Made by a program: the position numbers and the translations under genes
Source: Harmothoe impar
Lineage: Eukaryota; Annelida; Polychaeta; Phyllodocida; Polynoidae
Direction of reading: 5' to 3'
Length of the DNA: 64,000 nucleotides
NCBI GenBank assembly: GCA_947462335.1
Contig: OX381708.1
Location: 44,209,377 to 44,273,376 of the forward strand
Part shown: piece after piece, positions 1 to 12,580 of the stretch
How positions within the stretch are numbered: the first letter of the stretch is position 1
Layout: each line of letters starts with the position of its first letter
The notes under the pieces: generated by a model
Told to the model about the DNA's origin: nothing
What the model saw: only the letters and a program-made list of their open reading frames with translations
Database searches by the model: none

Positions 1-349
1 TGTACCCAATATCATAAACCTGCAATGAAACATCTGCTAGCTTATAGTTATAGGCCAGCCTGCTAAAAGATGTCTTGCACCTCTGCAATACTAACCAAGG
101 ACATTTCTGTGACAAGTTCCTGGAGGCGATAGAAGATAAACAAATCTAAAGCCCTTAATACGGTAGATCAATAATAGCATTAGAGAGCTAAGGTAATATG
201 TCTGCTATGGATTTCTATGTTCCTTTCCTATGTTTACACTGAAACTGTGTTGTTTTTATATCCGATAAATAACAAATTCAAGAGAGCAAATATGCTTTAA
301 GGTATTATTGAGAAATTAGTTATAGTTATTGAGATGAACAATATTTTAC

Positions 350-3300
350 CTCCATCGCTCGGGCATCAGCCTCCTTAAGATTGTCCTCCTGTATGCGCAT
401 GGAATTCATCATGCCTGACAGTTTCTTCACTTGCTTCTCTGACAAGTCTTTATTACCACCACCTAAAAATAAATTTAAATATTTTTTTACTGATGGTTGA
501 TTTTAAAATTGACCATTTAGATATTTTTTTACTGACGGTTAATTTTAAAATTGACATCAGTGTCTTCGCCTTTATATTCTTCCCATTAGAATCCAACAAA
601 ATTCAAAGAGAGTATAACACATTACATTAGATGATACGAGGAAACATCACCTTTCTGCATAATGTTCCGGACGTCTTCCATTAGGGCTACGTTACTCTCC
701 ATATCAAATACGGCTTCATTGAGTCTTGTGCGAAGCGCTTCAATCTTGCGGTCCCGGTCCTCGACAGCCTTGGTGAGAGCGGAGACTGAGGCCTTCTCTG
801 TGTCAATGTTTGCCGCCATGAGCTGGTCTTTCAGCTTCATATTCTGCATCTGCAGGTCGGCTATTACATCTCCCTTTTGTATTAATAGGCCCTGTGATCG
901 GTAGAAGTATGAAAGTTTTGAGTTCATCTTTGGGCAGTACTAGTTTCTCACATGTATTAGTCTGAAAGTTATCATTTCAAAGAATAGTCTTCTGAGTTAC
1001 CGCACTTCTGAATAATCTTTAAGACTTTTTCTTTATTAAAGTTTTTAAACCACTTTTCATGGGTTTATCATGTTTGTTTGTTTGTGTAGTTTAACGTCCC
1101 ATTGACCTTGCAGAGGATACTTACTCATGTTTGAGTTTTTCACAAGTAGAAAAGAAACTTTTGATGTCTCACAAGCATCTATCTAAAGGGACGATACATG
1201 TACTACATAATACCATGTTCTGTGGTGTAGGCGAAGTGTATTGTAGTCAACAATGTATGTCATACCTTCCACTCCTCAACCTTGCGGTCCACCTGCACCA
1301 TGATCTCATCGTCTGCATCACCTTTACTCTTGACACGCTCCTGAAGATCGAACACTTGTTCCCGCAGCATCTCGTTGTCACGTCGGAGAGCGTCAAACTT
1401 GTCGTCATTCCCTTTCACCACACCCTAAGATAATCAATTTCCGTTAGCAAAATTTCTCCGAAAATAAATATGATTAGAAAATATTAACGGCACAAATAGC
1501 TTGCAACACTATGTTGATTTATGATATATCATATATACCATATACTATAAATCAGCGTTCATATAATATGAATAAGCTAATTGCCAGAACTAATGCTGGG
1601 AGCTTGCACAGATGACAGGTATTAAACATGTTATGCCGAAAAAAATCAGACACCATCGAGTAAATTTAAGTATCTGTATAATACAGAAAAGTACTAAATA
1701 CATCAGTGGTAAAATAAAAGTTGGTAAAAGCAATGGTTCAAGTCATGAGCAACAACTTAATTAGTAACATCTGAGACAATAGGGGTAAACAATTTCAACA
1801 AATAATAGGGAACACCAACAATAAGATGGTCAAGTAACATATATCAATCGTCTTACATCTGGCTGTTAGAATATAATTTACATGCAAATGGAAAAAGAAA
1901 ACATTGATCCATTTATAAAGGTATACTGCTAGTACACAAGTGATCACGTACTTTAATAGATGCGTAAATGGTGGTGGTCGATTTTAGTTTCCACACATTT
2001 CAATACGGACTGCTGTTCTAGAACTGATCATTTAACATGTTCTACTGGTGAGTTTACTGGGCGTTTTCACAGACAAAGAGAAAGTATTAAAGATGTCATA
2101 CAGACAAAATAATATACCATAAATAAAACCAAGAATCTGTAAAACACAAACAAGTACTTAGAGAGTCTATATCAGAGGGAAAATTAATGTTGGTAAAAGT
2201 AAAAGTTGAAGTTATGAGCAACAACTTGACTATTCTGAACGAGATCACAACATTTTGTATCCGTTCTCAATAAATAAGTCGTGCCTACATCATCTTCTTT
2301 GGTAATTTAAGTTAATTTATGTACCTTTAGGTTGAGGAAATCGTTTGTAGTCCTCAGAATTTCCTCGCGACCATCCTTCAGTTCCTTCTTCATCTCGTCA
2401 ATCTTTTTCTGCAGGTTATCATTATCCTCCGCCAGTTGCTGCCATGTAAAGTAGAATGGTACCATAATGACTGCATCACCCTTCTATGATATATACAGTA
2501 TATTGAGTTGTTTTTGTACATGTATAAACGTTTTGCATATAGTGAGGGCTTAGTAGGAAACAAGACATACCTGGTTGTTGTCAAAAGAGGAAGTATTTAA
2601 GAGCTCATGGTGTAACCAAAGCATGACTTTTAAATGCCAATAGGACGGAATCAACTGAAATACCGAACTGCAACCCATTTCTATCTATATTAACCTGATC
2701 ACAAACTATGACCTCTTTTTTCAATTATTCGAGGAGAAAAGTATATGTGTCAGGTTCTCCTCGGGTAACTTCTTGCATGTACATGGTGACTTTACCATTC
2801 ACTACTGTCCTCTGGCGAGGGACAGCTGAAGGTATGTCAGCCTGGGACAGGGGTCATTGGGTCGGTTTTCTTTAGACTATAATGCAATTCGCCCCATGCC
2901 GATTTGCTGAGAGAGTAGCGGTGATCTTTTGAGGTTATCAAAATTATAACTTTCATTCGACACCCCTATGCTAAGACACATTTGATTTTGACACAATAAT
3001 CAAAATTACTTAAATTTGTAACAAAAATATAAAAATGGTGTCAGATGATGGTCTGAAAACATGGAACCCAAACATTGAACTAATAACTGGAGTATCAGAA
3101 ATATACCCTAGGAGTCTTTTTGTGCTTGGTATGTAGAGTAGATATCCAGTTTTTTCCGTCCCAATAAACACAGAACTGTGAGAGAAAACCATCTTATAAA
3201 TACTTCTTTATATCATTAAAACAGGACTGTCATTGCACGACTAGCCATAATTTCATACACAAATGAAACCCTAAACCAATTCTGTTATATTGATATGTCT

Positions 3301-5553
3301 ATGTCTATGTTATATTATTGTGGAACAAAGCGGGTCGGTAATGATATAACTGCATACAGTATATATGACACCAATGTTGGGCGGCAACATTGGGATATAT
3401 TCTATATATCTATATCTATATATGTGAAATAATTAAATTACCCTGTTTTCTTCCAGAGCAGCATTCATGAGCTTGTTCTTCTTGGACATTTTGTCACGGA
3501 AGTCCACATCATCGTCCTTCCTTGACATCATACTCTGTCGCAGCGCATCGTTCTGTCGCTTGTAGTCTGCGACATCATCACGAAGGGACTCGTTCTAATA
3601 AAGGAAGGGGCAAAGTGTTTTTTTAAGTCACAGGATGTGTGAATAAATATGCTGTTACCTGTATTATATTTTGTATTCATATATATTCTGTATATATAAT
3701 TAAATGGGAGTGTTGTTTCTCCCGGTCCCACTTAGGTGGTAAATGATTGCCATTTATACTACGGCGTTCTTCCATGTACATGGGCCGGCGTACGGAAGAT
3801 ACTGAGGTAACCAGGCCACGGTATATGATATGCTCATTACGAAGAGAACCGGTTGGTGAGTTTACTATATTACTTATAAATAATGTCCTTTTAATGGCAC
3901 TATTAAGCCTTCAAGTGTCTCTTTTGAAATTTTTCACTCATGTATGATCTACTGGTCTTTATTTGTTGGGCCATGGTGACATGGCATAAGGTTCGACTTT
4001 ACGGGCAGGTACTGGGGGTATCACGGGCTTTATCTTACCTCTTTCTTCATGTCTTTGTAGTCCCTTTCAGCGTCCTCTGCACGCTTGGCCAACTGTAAGG
4101 TTAAAAAGGTAGGTATTGACTTACATTGCAATGTTGGGTACATCCTGAAAAAATCACAACATCAGAGTGATTTTTAGACCTAGACTATTTTTAGTGTAAT
4201 AGATAATGTGTCAATAATGTGTCAATTGAATACTGACTTCTCTGGCGCCACTTCTCTTACTAGAAGCCAAAATTTCACAAGTTCTGCCAACGACTAAGAC
4301 TTTTGAAAAGAAATCACTGAAAGATTACAAACCCTTTCATTGTCGGCCCGTTCATCTTTGAGCTGCTTCTCCACATCTCGTTTTTCGCGCTCCATATTCC
4401 CGATCTGTAGCTCTAGCTCTTGGATCTCCTCTCTCAGCATGCGAACGTCCCGACCACCGGTCAACCCACCGTCCGCACCAAAGCGCTATTAAGTCAATAT
4501 CATAGCAAAACAGAATCAACAATTGCCCCAAATTTATATAGCACTCGATATATATATAACACTGATTGAAGGTAATTGTGTTTAAACACCTGAAGAGATC
4601 TCTTGTTTGATATCTGTTATATAATTTACTGAAGATATCTGTGATAAAATTCATAATATATGTGATATGACTTACTGAAGCGTAATACATGCATGTATAT
4701 CTGGTGTCTAGCAATGATGAAGACCTAAGTTTAGGCGCCTATATTAATCTGTTTGTTCCAAGAGACACAGATCAGATCAGATTTCATTACCTGCAGATCT
4801 TTATTTTCTTGTCGCAAGGATGCCACTTCTCGGCGAAGGTCCTCCATGCCCTGATCTGTGTGTCAAACAGAATGGAGAAGAATCCTAGTATTTAGTGTTA
4901 TGTTGATATATGTGATTGAGGGCATGATATCAGTTTTTGACACAGCCAAGCGTTCTAATGGATGACAGGATCAAATCAATTCAAGTTTATAATTAGATTT
5001 AGAACATCTATAAATTGCTATATAATATAACTTGTGTAATGTAAAGGAAAGTTACCTTTCTGTGCTTCGTCTTTGCCGTCCTTTTGGACCATCTCATCGA
5101 GCTCATCCTGAAGCACATCAGCTTTTGCTGTCTGTTCAAAGAGCAGGCCCTGCGACACTGCAAACAGCTTCCGCAGTCTGCCGGTGTCATCTTCACCCCC
5201 AGCGTCATACTGAAACCGTATTGAAATGATGTTACAGAATATGATATTCAAAACATATATTATGTCCTTTCCTCTTTTTCTTTGTGGTAAATTTGACAAA
5301 ACATTGTTCCTTAGAATAGCAGTTCTTGGACATTGACATCAGAGGAATTTTAAAGTTCATTTGAAGATTTACATTATATTGGTAGATCTACATTTCTGGA
5401 ATGTTCAGGTTCAGTTCACTGAATGGATGCGTAAATTTATTGAGTAGAGTTACGGGTACTTACTTCGGAAAGAAGTTCGACTAATTCATCTACTCTTTCA
5501 CCAAGCTCATCGGTGTTGATGGACATGAAGTCCTCCCAGTCTATTTGAGCCAT
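350..5553 (-). CDS. cep290: CEP290 centrosomal/ciliary coiled-coil protein, 5' part (10 exons, 432 aa, continues past window edge)
   Basis: CEP290 is a long coiled-coil protein of the ciliary transition zone and centriolar satellites. Exons, in transcript order: 5464-5553, 5056-5209, 4791-4855, 4333-4485, 4039-4092, 3442-3594, 2325-2438, 1266-1424, 651-891, 350-462. Each has AG/GT borders and the phases join without a break into 432 residues. Recognition rests on segments that line up with vertebrate CEP290: GGRDVRMLREEI, SRKDDDVDFRDKMSKKN and DDEIMVQVDRKVEEW, in the right order near the N terminus. The start MAQIDWEDF matches the short conserved head of the family. The protein is about 2,400-2,500 aa in vertebrates, so most of the gene lies to the left. 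A pyrimidine-rich TTTTTAG about 25 bases before the ATG could be an acceptor for a noncoding first exon. No promoter was identified. Introns are short and mostly featureless. Confidence 0.93.
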
Positions 5554-5578
5554 TTTGAGTTTGGCCTATGGTTAACCT

Positions 5579-6821
5579 AAAAATAACAAACAGCATTTCA
5601 TTTCAAATACGATATACAATATAGTCAGGCCTACATATTTTAACCATCCAAGATATTTTTCGGTGGTTTCAAAATTAACGTTCTTATCTAGGCTTCATAT
5701 TACAATCAGATCACAAATATATTTTTCATAGGGTTTATCAGGAACTTGCTAATAAGGGGCAGAAAACTGTACACAAAATATATTGAACTGTTTTGAGCAT
5801 ATTGGTAGGCCGAAGCTCTAAACTACTGTTAAGCTATTTGATAGTCAGGTGAGGCCCTGTATTGATCATGGTTATGAAACATGGGGTCTGAACAAAAGGA
5901 GAGGGGTGGAAACAAGACAGCTGAGATATTTATAATCTATGCTCGGGGTATGAAAATAAACAACCTCTGCAGCGGTTTATGCAGATACAGGTAGAGTTCC
6001 CAATTGGCCTTTTGGGAATTACAAACTATAAAATACTGGGAAAAAATCTTGAATCTCCCAAACTCCCATGTTCTCAAGAAATGCTATATAAGCTTATTGA
6101 ACCTAGATGAAGATGAAGAGGACCAGATTAACTGGTGTAGTAAAGTTAAGAATATTCTTGGCAGTCTGGATGGGACATACACCAATCTATGGGACACACA
6201 AAGAACTCTTAAAACACCAAATCCAATTGGAGCGCTGACTGAAGCTACGTATGGGAAATATAAAACTAGTATCATGGGTGAAACAAATGAAGCAAGAGAG
6301 GGTACCCGTAAGAAACTCAGAACATATAGAACATTTATAACAAGAATTTCGATTAGAACACTATCTCTTTGATTTAAGTTAATCCTCCAAATACACCATT
6401 TTTTCCCCAAACTCCACAGAACACACCAATCTAAAGGTAGAAATCGAAAATTTTCTAGGAGCAATAGGCCCTCATGATAAGCCTTATGCTTAAATATATA
6501 ACACAGAATGCACGCATCTAACGATGGAATAAAGGATAGTCGTTCGACAGGGTATTAATATGCCCCAGAACTAGATCTACGTGCTTTAGAACAAACTAAA
6601 GATAGAAACATCAACATCCTTCTCTATGTCTATGATTTCACACCCAAAATTCCCCTAGAGGAGACATGGGGGAGAGGGGGGGGGGGGGGGTCATCCCCCT
6701 GGGCCTATAATAATTGGCCCACATTCTTAGCTATTAAGTTCCTGCCCCAAAAATGCTTTGTTTCATAGATTTCTAGGTTTGCTCCAGCATATCCCTACAT
6801 GCCCAGCCCTGCCAGAGCATA
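5579..6821. other. Intergenic stretch upstream of cep290
   Basis: Apart from the LINE remnant (about 5970-6400) and a G-run near 6676-6690, I see no gene, RNA or clear promoter here. Confidence 0.5.
5970..6400 (+). pseudogene. Decayed LINE fragment: C-terminal end of a non-LTR reverse transcriptase ORF
   Basis: The reading frame at 6004-6340 contains QTIKYWEKILNLPNSH, then a tract ending in KLRTYRTF. This follows the pattern of the region after the reverse transcriptase domain in many invertebrate LINEs (I..IKYW..IL.L, then ..NW...I...L, then KLRTY..FK.EF..E.YL). At about 6338 the match shifts frame: EFRLEHYLFDLS is read in another frame from about 6342. At about 5975-6003 the upstream match is also out of frame. 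No 5' part of the element and no poly-A tail were found. It is a dead 3' fragment, not a host gene. Confidence 0.6.
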
Positions 6822-7135
6822 CGCACGTGGGGACAAACTTGCGGAGTCACTAGACACCACCCATTCCACATGTAATCTTAAAAAGCCCACTTTTCCCGTA
6901 ATCTTAATTAGGATGGTGTCTTCTGTTAATATGGGGGGCTCTGCCCCCCAACCCCCACTGTTCTTTTCCCTTCTTGCACTGTCATATGTATGACAAATAC
7001 ACATTCAACCCGTAATCTTGTAAGTAAGGGGTGTATCAAATAAGGAATAAGATTACGCCAAAAGTGGCGATTTAAGATTACTAGTACGCACAGAATGGGT
7101 GGCGTCTAGTGACTCCGCAAGTTCGTCCCTTGTTG
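6822..7135. mobile_element. Mutator-like MITE, copy 1 (314 bp) with 9-bp target duplication
   Basis: Left end CGCACGTGGGGACAAACTTG and the reverse complement of the right end (CAACAAGGGACGAACTTG) form imperfect terminal inverted repeats that continue through GCGGAGTCACTAGAC and on for about 60 bases. The 9-bp word CAGAGCATA flanks both sides (6813-6821 and 7136-7144), an exact target duplication of Mutator-like length. It has no coding capacity. A second copy lies at 35749-35995. Confidence 0.8.
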
Positions 7136-7144
7136 CAGAGCATA

Positions 7145-8014
7145 CTGTTCAACTATCATACTATGCCTACGGTGATAGTCTACTTTTAGGCCTTAATATG
7201 AATTAGATTTAGAACAGATCTAGCCCCTAACCCCATTCTAGGTACGGTATGGCCTATGGTTTTTAACTTAAAATTTAAGTTGAGACAGTGGGTGAATACA
7301 TGTATTTAGGCCTACCCATATATAATGTCAGTCAGTGCATTGATTGTCACAGTTATTTCAAGGCGATGAGTCTGAATTCAACTTAAGATTTTACTGACTA
7401 CTATGTCTGGAATAGGTGTTTGATCATTTCTTCTTTTGACACCTGTCCTGAAATGTCGGCACTCTACTTTTGTAACTTGCAGTGCCAGAATAGGCCCTAC
7501 TCAGTCTCAGGGCTACTGGCAGTAGGTAGTAGGCCTACGACAGTAGCCGGTAGGATGCAACTTTTCATTCGTATTTATTGTCCACATCGATAGTTAGACT
7601 ACAAGATACGTTGAGTACCATGACCATCTTATTTTATCTCTAAGTTTAGAAGTCAATACACATGCAGTGACTCACAGTAGACCTACTGCCTGAGCAGGTG
7701 AGTTGGATTTTCGCCGTGCCCGTCTGAACAAGTTCAAACCGAATCACTAGAACGCTACGATTTGTGCATCTCATCCAGGAATGTGGTTCTAGACACAATA
7801 TGCAGTGACTTACCGGGCATCAGAAAGTTTTGTTTCACTGACATAGATCTTACTAGGGTTCAAAAACACCCTAGTTACTGCTCTGCAATGGAATGTTTAG
7901 AAATAAGCGCGCCCTGGCATCGCCATATTGTTTACAATCGACAGCGCCCTCTATGTCAGAAAATAGAGAAATAACTCTCCCTGGGGCTACCCGATGCAAC
8001 GGTTCGGGCTTTCC
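7145..8014. other. Gene-free stretch
   Basis: No supported gene. The end of the stretch (about 7900-8014) is richer in CpG than its surroundings and could be part of a promoter, but no TATA box or initiator could be assigned to a gene. Confidence 0.4.
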
Positions 8015-8151
8015 CGCGCGCACCTTAGTCTCCGGAGCAAACACTGCCAAATCCATCCACGTCGCTACGCTATGTTACTCTGGCTCCCAGCAGTGACGAG
8101 CAGCACAACGTATGGATTTGCCTGTGTTTGCTCCGGAGACTAGCGCGCACC
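8015..8151. repeat. Long imperfect palindrome, about 40-bp arms
   Basis: Left arm 8015-8055 and right arm 8112-8151 are inverted copies sharing GTCTCCGGAGCAAACAC (and its complement) plus GCGCGCACC and AAATCCAT, with a spacer of about 56 bases. It would fold into a strong GC-rich hairpin. No target duplication was recognised. Confidence 0.7.
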
Positions 8152-8362
8152 TGTCTAGCTGGAGTGCGGACACAGATAATGGTACTATGTAATCTGTGGT
8201 GCGGAGGTGGCTTCAGGATTTAGGTTTATTCAAGTTATGGTGCCTAGGTGCCTATCGCTTACTATTATATGGAAGACCAGGTAAATTTGATCTCCTTTTG
8301 GTTTTGAAAAATATTCTACACAATTGGAATCTGGATCCAAATGTAGGCCTATGATAGTATAA

Positions 8363-8638
8363 GGGAGTGTTCATTTATAAGTTAAAGGGGGGGAGGGCGT
8401 AAAAAATTCTGACCCCTCTTGAGGGGGGACGTATAAATTTAAGCCCCTTTTTAGCAAAAAAGCCCGTGCGCTACTATAGTTCAAAGGGGGGGGCGAAAAA
8501 TTTTCGGCGCCTTCGGCGAGGAGAGGGGGGGGGGCCCAAAACGTTGCACGCACTCTCGAGGGGAGGGCGTAAAAAAATTTCGCCCCTCCGCGTGAAATCT
8601 CACCACCCCCCCCTGTATTTAATAAATGATCACTCCCT
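8363..8638. mobile_element. Harbinger-like MITE (about 276 bp)
   Basis: The ends GGGAGTGTTCATTTAT and ATAAATGATCACTCCC are inverted repeats. TAA directly precedes the left end and follows the right end, as expected for a 3-bp TWA duplication of PIF/Harbinger elements. The interior is G-rich on one side and C-rich on the other, with GGGGGGG runs. A second GGGAGTGATCATTT starts immediately after the element, perhaps a broken tandem copy. Confidence 0.6.
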
Positions 8639-8699
8639 AAGGGAGTGATCATTTCTTAATTCAACCTTGTTAGCCAAATTCTAATTAGGCCTACATCTG

Positions 8700-8780
8700 C
8701 CCTAAATAAACCGTTTCCATTCAGGCCGGTCAGAGACGAAACCGTTTCCATTCAGGCTGTGAATGGAAATTCAGTTTGTG
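8700..8780. repeat. Short direct repeat
   Basis: AAACCGTTTCCATTCAGGC occurs twice about 30 bases apart, followed by an inverted GAATGGAAA. Nothing else is evident between 8640 and 9118. Confidence 0.5.
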
Positions 8781-9118
8781 AGACACAGCCTTAAACCCAG
8801 TGCTTATAAATTGGAAGTATACCCATACCCCCAGTGCTTCTTTGATGAGGCCGGCGATTTTTTGAAGACTGGTGGGCGATTCTGAGTATCAAAAGTGATG
8901 CAGTGAGAAATTTGCTGAGAGTTTGAGAAAAATCTCCGAAAAATTTGAAAATATTGACATAATTTGGTAGAATATAACACAGGCTGTAAGCAAAAATGGC
9001 GACATTTTAACATACTAAATTCACAACATTTTAAGGAATACCCCAAAAAAAAGCCCCACAATTTTGACCGCGTCGCTGTGTCGATTTTTACATATAAGGC
9101 CTATGCCTATAGGAATTA

Positions 9119-9285
9119 TGTTGAAAAATGAGATTGTGCGACGCGGGAAAATATACCATCGGGCACCAGCGTCTAGTTCACTTCTGGTTAATAAAGTGAC
9201 GTCACTAGTTGGCGCCTTCCTCATCACGATGGAAGCAGGAATTAGTCTTGTTTGATTTCTGCATGAAACCTCGATATAACCAACA
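9119..9285 (+). repeat. 5' LTR of the copia-type element
   Basis: It begins TGTTG and ends CAACA. It contains an ATATACC TATA-like site, an AATAAA (GTTAATAAAGTG) and the CREB/ATF octamer in GTGACGTCAC. It is identical to 14102-14259 over the shared 158 bases. Confidence 0.75.
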
Positions 9286-9300
9286 GGTTATCGGGCTCAG
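9286..9300 (+). promoter_or_regulatory. Candidate primer-binding site (initiator-Met half-tRNA type)
   Basis: GGTTATCGGGCTCAG lies directly after the LTR. Copia elements prime from the anticodon arm of initiator tRNA-Met with a GGTTATGGGCYCAG-type site. One extra C is present here. Confidence 0.6.
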
Positions 9301-9950
9301 ACACATTCAGTGATTAGACTAACATCTAATGCTGTAAGGTGCTTCCGCTGGAAGGAATTCGAGATTGGATTACGGTGGATTGTCAGGGATTGATGGGCGA
9401 GTATTTGGTCGGTGCCGTAGCCGTGGATGTGCAGGCGCACTGGTGCAGGCGGGCGGGCTGACGTCGGACTAACGTCGGACAGCGTGCCAGGCGTGGCCGT
9501 GGCGAGGCAGCGTGGAGGCGGCCTGGGGAGCCACGTGTGTATGTCGGAGCAGCGTCAGGCCTGAAGCCGGGCACCAAGATGACGTTGTCGGCATGGCACT
9601 CGTCTTCGTGATACTACGTGTTTGGAGTTGCTGTGGAGACTGCAAGGTCGGCATGAACTACAGTGCCTTGTAGGAGAGATGCCATTTGGAGTTGCAGTGG
9701 GTAGATAGCAAAGGGAACACGTTTCTACACGTGAGAGCGACTGGGAAGCTGTGTACGACGTGGAGTGTGTCAGACAGTTACAGACAGTGGCTGGGAATTA
9801 CAGGAGACGTGTTAGAAGCCAGAAAGTCCGTGTGTATTATGGACACTGAGGACGTCTGGGGTGTGATTATCAGGTTGGTACACGTGTAGGCCTACTGTGT
9901 TGTGTACCCGGCTGTGTTTTGTGTTTGTGTCCAGGGACACGTTTGTGGAC

Positions 9951-10912
9951 ACACAGAAAAAAATGTGAGCGTCAGCTGGACTCTCCCCAGGGTCAAGCAC
10001 TGCCTGACTCAGGTAGGAGAGTCTGCTGGACTTTCACTCCATTAATGGACAGTCAGGCTGAGCCTCCTTTGATAGTCCCATAAGGTTACTCCCTTTTGAG
10101 AGTCAGCCTGATCTTTGAATGACAGTCAGGCAAGACAAATCTTCATACCAGAGTCAGCCTGACTTTCTTTCCACAGTCAGGCAATGTCTGACTCTAGGAT
10201 GAGGGTCAGTTAGCCTGAGCCTTCTTTGCTTGCTACCAGGTGGGGACACAATACAGTATTGAGCTTAATGGTAGGATATACATGACACCATTCTTGTGGA
10301 TTTGGAAATAATATATATTAAGATCCTGGAATCACCTCTGACATGTGATGGTACATGTATCTCTATGTTGTTACATACCTAAATGACTTGTGGTTTGTGT
10401 TAGCAGACCCTTGTTTGTTCAGGACAACAATATTATTTTGTATGAGATTTCTTTATAAGTGTCAGGGAGGCCATATACATCTTTTAAAACATTTCCCCAA
10501 ATGCAAATAAGCAACTAGTCTTACTGTACTATGAGCTATGTCTGACTTTCATTGAGGCTAAGGTTCAGCATTGCTAGACTCACATCTGTATATGAGTCCA
10601 GCTTGGCTTGACTCTCGATAACCAGAGTCTGACATAGCTGTACTCTCGCACTAGGGAAAGTCCAGCATTACCAGACTACCCTTAGTGCGAAAGTCAGGCA
10701 GTGCTGAACTTTCATAAACAAGGGTCCAGCACTGCCTGACTCTTGTTGTAATGAAGGTCAGGCAGTGCTGGACTCTTGTTGTGATGAAGGTCAGGCAGTG
10801 CTGGACTCTCTCTACAGTCAAAGTCAGCTTGACTCTCACATGAGGGTGCTTTTGGCGACATGGGCCTGACTATGGCAGGTGAGTCCAGCTGACTCTCATA
10901 TTTCTCTCTGTG
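9951..10912. mobile_element. Foldback DNA element, family 1, internal word GTCAGGC / AGTCCAGC
   Basis: Left end ACACAGAAAAAAATGTGAGC and the reverse complement of the right end (CACAGAGAGAAATATGAGAG) are terminal inverted repeats, each followed by GTCAGCTGGACTC. The interior repeats the word AGTCAGGC or its inverse, with CAGTGCTGGACTC and CCTGACT occurring many times at 9985-10215 and 10545-10880. The centre (10240-10520) is unique. No transposase is encoded. It sits inside the copia-type element and shares its ends with the element at 20777-23366. Confidence 0.65.
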
Positions 10913-11127
10913 CACTAGGACGACGTGGGGTGTGTGTGGTAACCAGAGGACAGTTATAGTGGAGTCTACATGGGATTTGTAGCAGTACTGTCGTGTTACA
11001 GACCGGGTTACAGAGATGATACAAACTGGGGATACAAACAGTGGATTGGTTGTAGGCTACAAGGGACTTGTAGGAGGTAAAGCCAAGGAGAGTCTGTTTG
11101 GTATTTGTGTCGACTTGGGGTGTGTGT

Positions 11128-11302
11128 GACTGCAGGTGACGTCAGGAGACTGCAGGTGACGTCAGGAGACTGCAGGTGACGTCAGGAGACTGCAGGTGAC
11201 GTCAGGAGACTGCAGGTGACGTCAGGAGACTGCAGGTGACGTCAGGAGACTGCAGGTGACGTCAGGAGACTGCAGGTGACGTCAGGAGACTGCAGGTGAC
11301 GC
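11128..11302 (+). repeat. 20-bp tandem array carrying CRE octamers (about 9 units)
   Basis: The unit GACTGCAGGTGACGTCAGGA is repeated about nine times with almost no variation. Eight units contain a perfect TGACGTCA, the CREB/ATF binding octamer, and the last is degenerate (GACGCCAGG). The array lies in the non-coding interior of the copia-type element. Confidence 0.9.
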
Positions 11303-11319
11303 CAGGAACACTGTAAAAA

Positions 11320-11470
11320 GTTGTTGTTCGTGAACAGCAAAATTTGCTGTACATGTACAGTACTTTAGCTGTAAATGATAATACAGCAAATTCTACTGTA
11401 CATGTACAATTCTGTTACTGTAGATGCAGGTTACGGTAGTGACTTGTAGATCTACAGTACTTTTCCCTGT
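11320..11470. repeat. CTGTA-rich inverted/direct repeat block, copy A
   Basis: ACAGCAAAATTTGCTGTACA and related CTGTA/TACAG words recur. A related block lies at 12795-12905, on the other side of the two SINE copies. Confidence 0.5.
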
Positions 11471-11578
11471 AATGTACACGAGAGGTCGTGGGATCGATCC
11501 TAGGTCTAGCCACCTCTCCTCAGGGATCTTTAGCAACGAGGCTGTAGCTCATTTAATACAGACATGGCAGAGGTAGCT

Positions 11579-11772
11579 TATATCCCAATATGACCATTTG
11601 TAACACCTGCTCTGTGGCGCAACGGATCAGCGCCTGTCTCCAACACCACAGGTGGTGAGTTCAATCCTTGGTGGAGCCACTTCTCTTGTTTCACCTACAT
11701 CCACCTAAAATTCGTTTTCGCCTCACATGGATGGTTAAAAATATCACCAGCACTGGGAGGCGAACCCCAGAC
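11579..11772 (+). repeat. tRNA-Arg-like SINE, copy 1
   Basis: Positions 11608-11679 resemble a tRNA-Arg gene. A-box TGGCGCAACGGATCAGCGC and a B-box-like GAGTTCAATCC are present, and the 3' side ends TGGAGCCA. The anticodon arm is degenerate, so this is a SINE head rather than a working tRNA. The flanks, from ATATCCCAATATGACC to about 11772, match copy 2. Confidence 0.65.
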
Positions 11773-11784
11773 CTTTAAAAATTA

Positions 11785-12548
11785 GGGTAAATGTGGGTAA
11801 TATCGCGCATGTGGTAATATCGCGCACCCCCCCTAAAAGGCACATTTTTCAACTTTATTTTTTTTATTTATTTTTTTTAGTTGGCCACATTATATTTAGT
11901 ATCATTTTAATACATTTCATTTACCTGTGCTATACATGTATATCAGGAGCCAGAGATGAACAAAAACCCTTAATAATCTGCATTTTCAAGTCTTGCTAAC
12001 ATAGCTATTTCTATAGTAATTCCCATTGAGCTTATATCGCTCAGGCATGTTGTTATATCGCTCACTTTTCATAAAATAAAATAAATATATATGAATGGCA
12101 ATAAAATAAAGAGAACAATCCTACAGGGTAGCTTTACATGTCGTCTATAACATCCATCATTTTGAAGAAGCTATCCCTCAACATGCAGGTGTGACAGCAT
12201 TTGGGCTGAACCACCCTGTTTTCACACTTTTGGGTGTGAAAACAGATGAGCGGATTTACCCAAATGGTCAAAAGCACTGTTTTTCAATGGGTGAGCGATA
12301 TAACACAATGATATAAGCGATATAACCCAAACTACAACGATATAACCCAAAAATTTAACCAGACTTTTAGACCCTGCTTACCCTACAAGGGGGGGTGCAA
12401 TTGACTTCTTTTTTTTTCTATCTTTTAAATTTTAAATATTATTTTTAGAAATACTTATAAAAATCGTTCTTAATGACAGTGGATAAGAATGGTGAGGAAC
12501 ATTTGGGTATTATCGTCACTAGGTGCGCGATATTACCCACATTTACCC
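11785..12548. mobile_element. Non-autonomous TA-flanked DNA element (about 764 bp)
   Basis: Terminal inverted repeats of at least 25 bases start GGGTAAATGTGGGTAATATC and match the reverse complement of the right end exactly. TA flanks both sides, as for Tc1/mariner-type insertion. The interior repeats GCGATATAACCC and ATATCGCTCA, words related to the termini. No transposase ORF is present. Confidence 0.75.
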
Positions 12549-12580
12549 TATTATTAATCAGTTGAGAAGTAGAGTAGAGA

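Noticed and set aside
4352..4714. 120-codon minus-strand frame.
   Set aside because: It reads cep290 exon 4 in another frame plus upstream intron; the real exon in its own frame joins its neighbours.
6004..6372. A possible host gene of 122 codons next to cep290.
   Set aside because: The match is to the tail of LINE reverse transcriptase proteins, with frame shifts at both ends.
11128..11302. Regular repeats that resemble a CRISPR array at first glance.
   Set aside because: Units are contiguous 20-mers without unique spacers, in animal DNA. Tandem repeat only.
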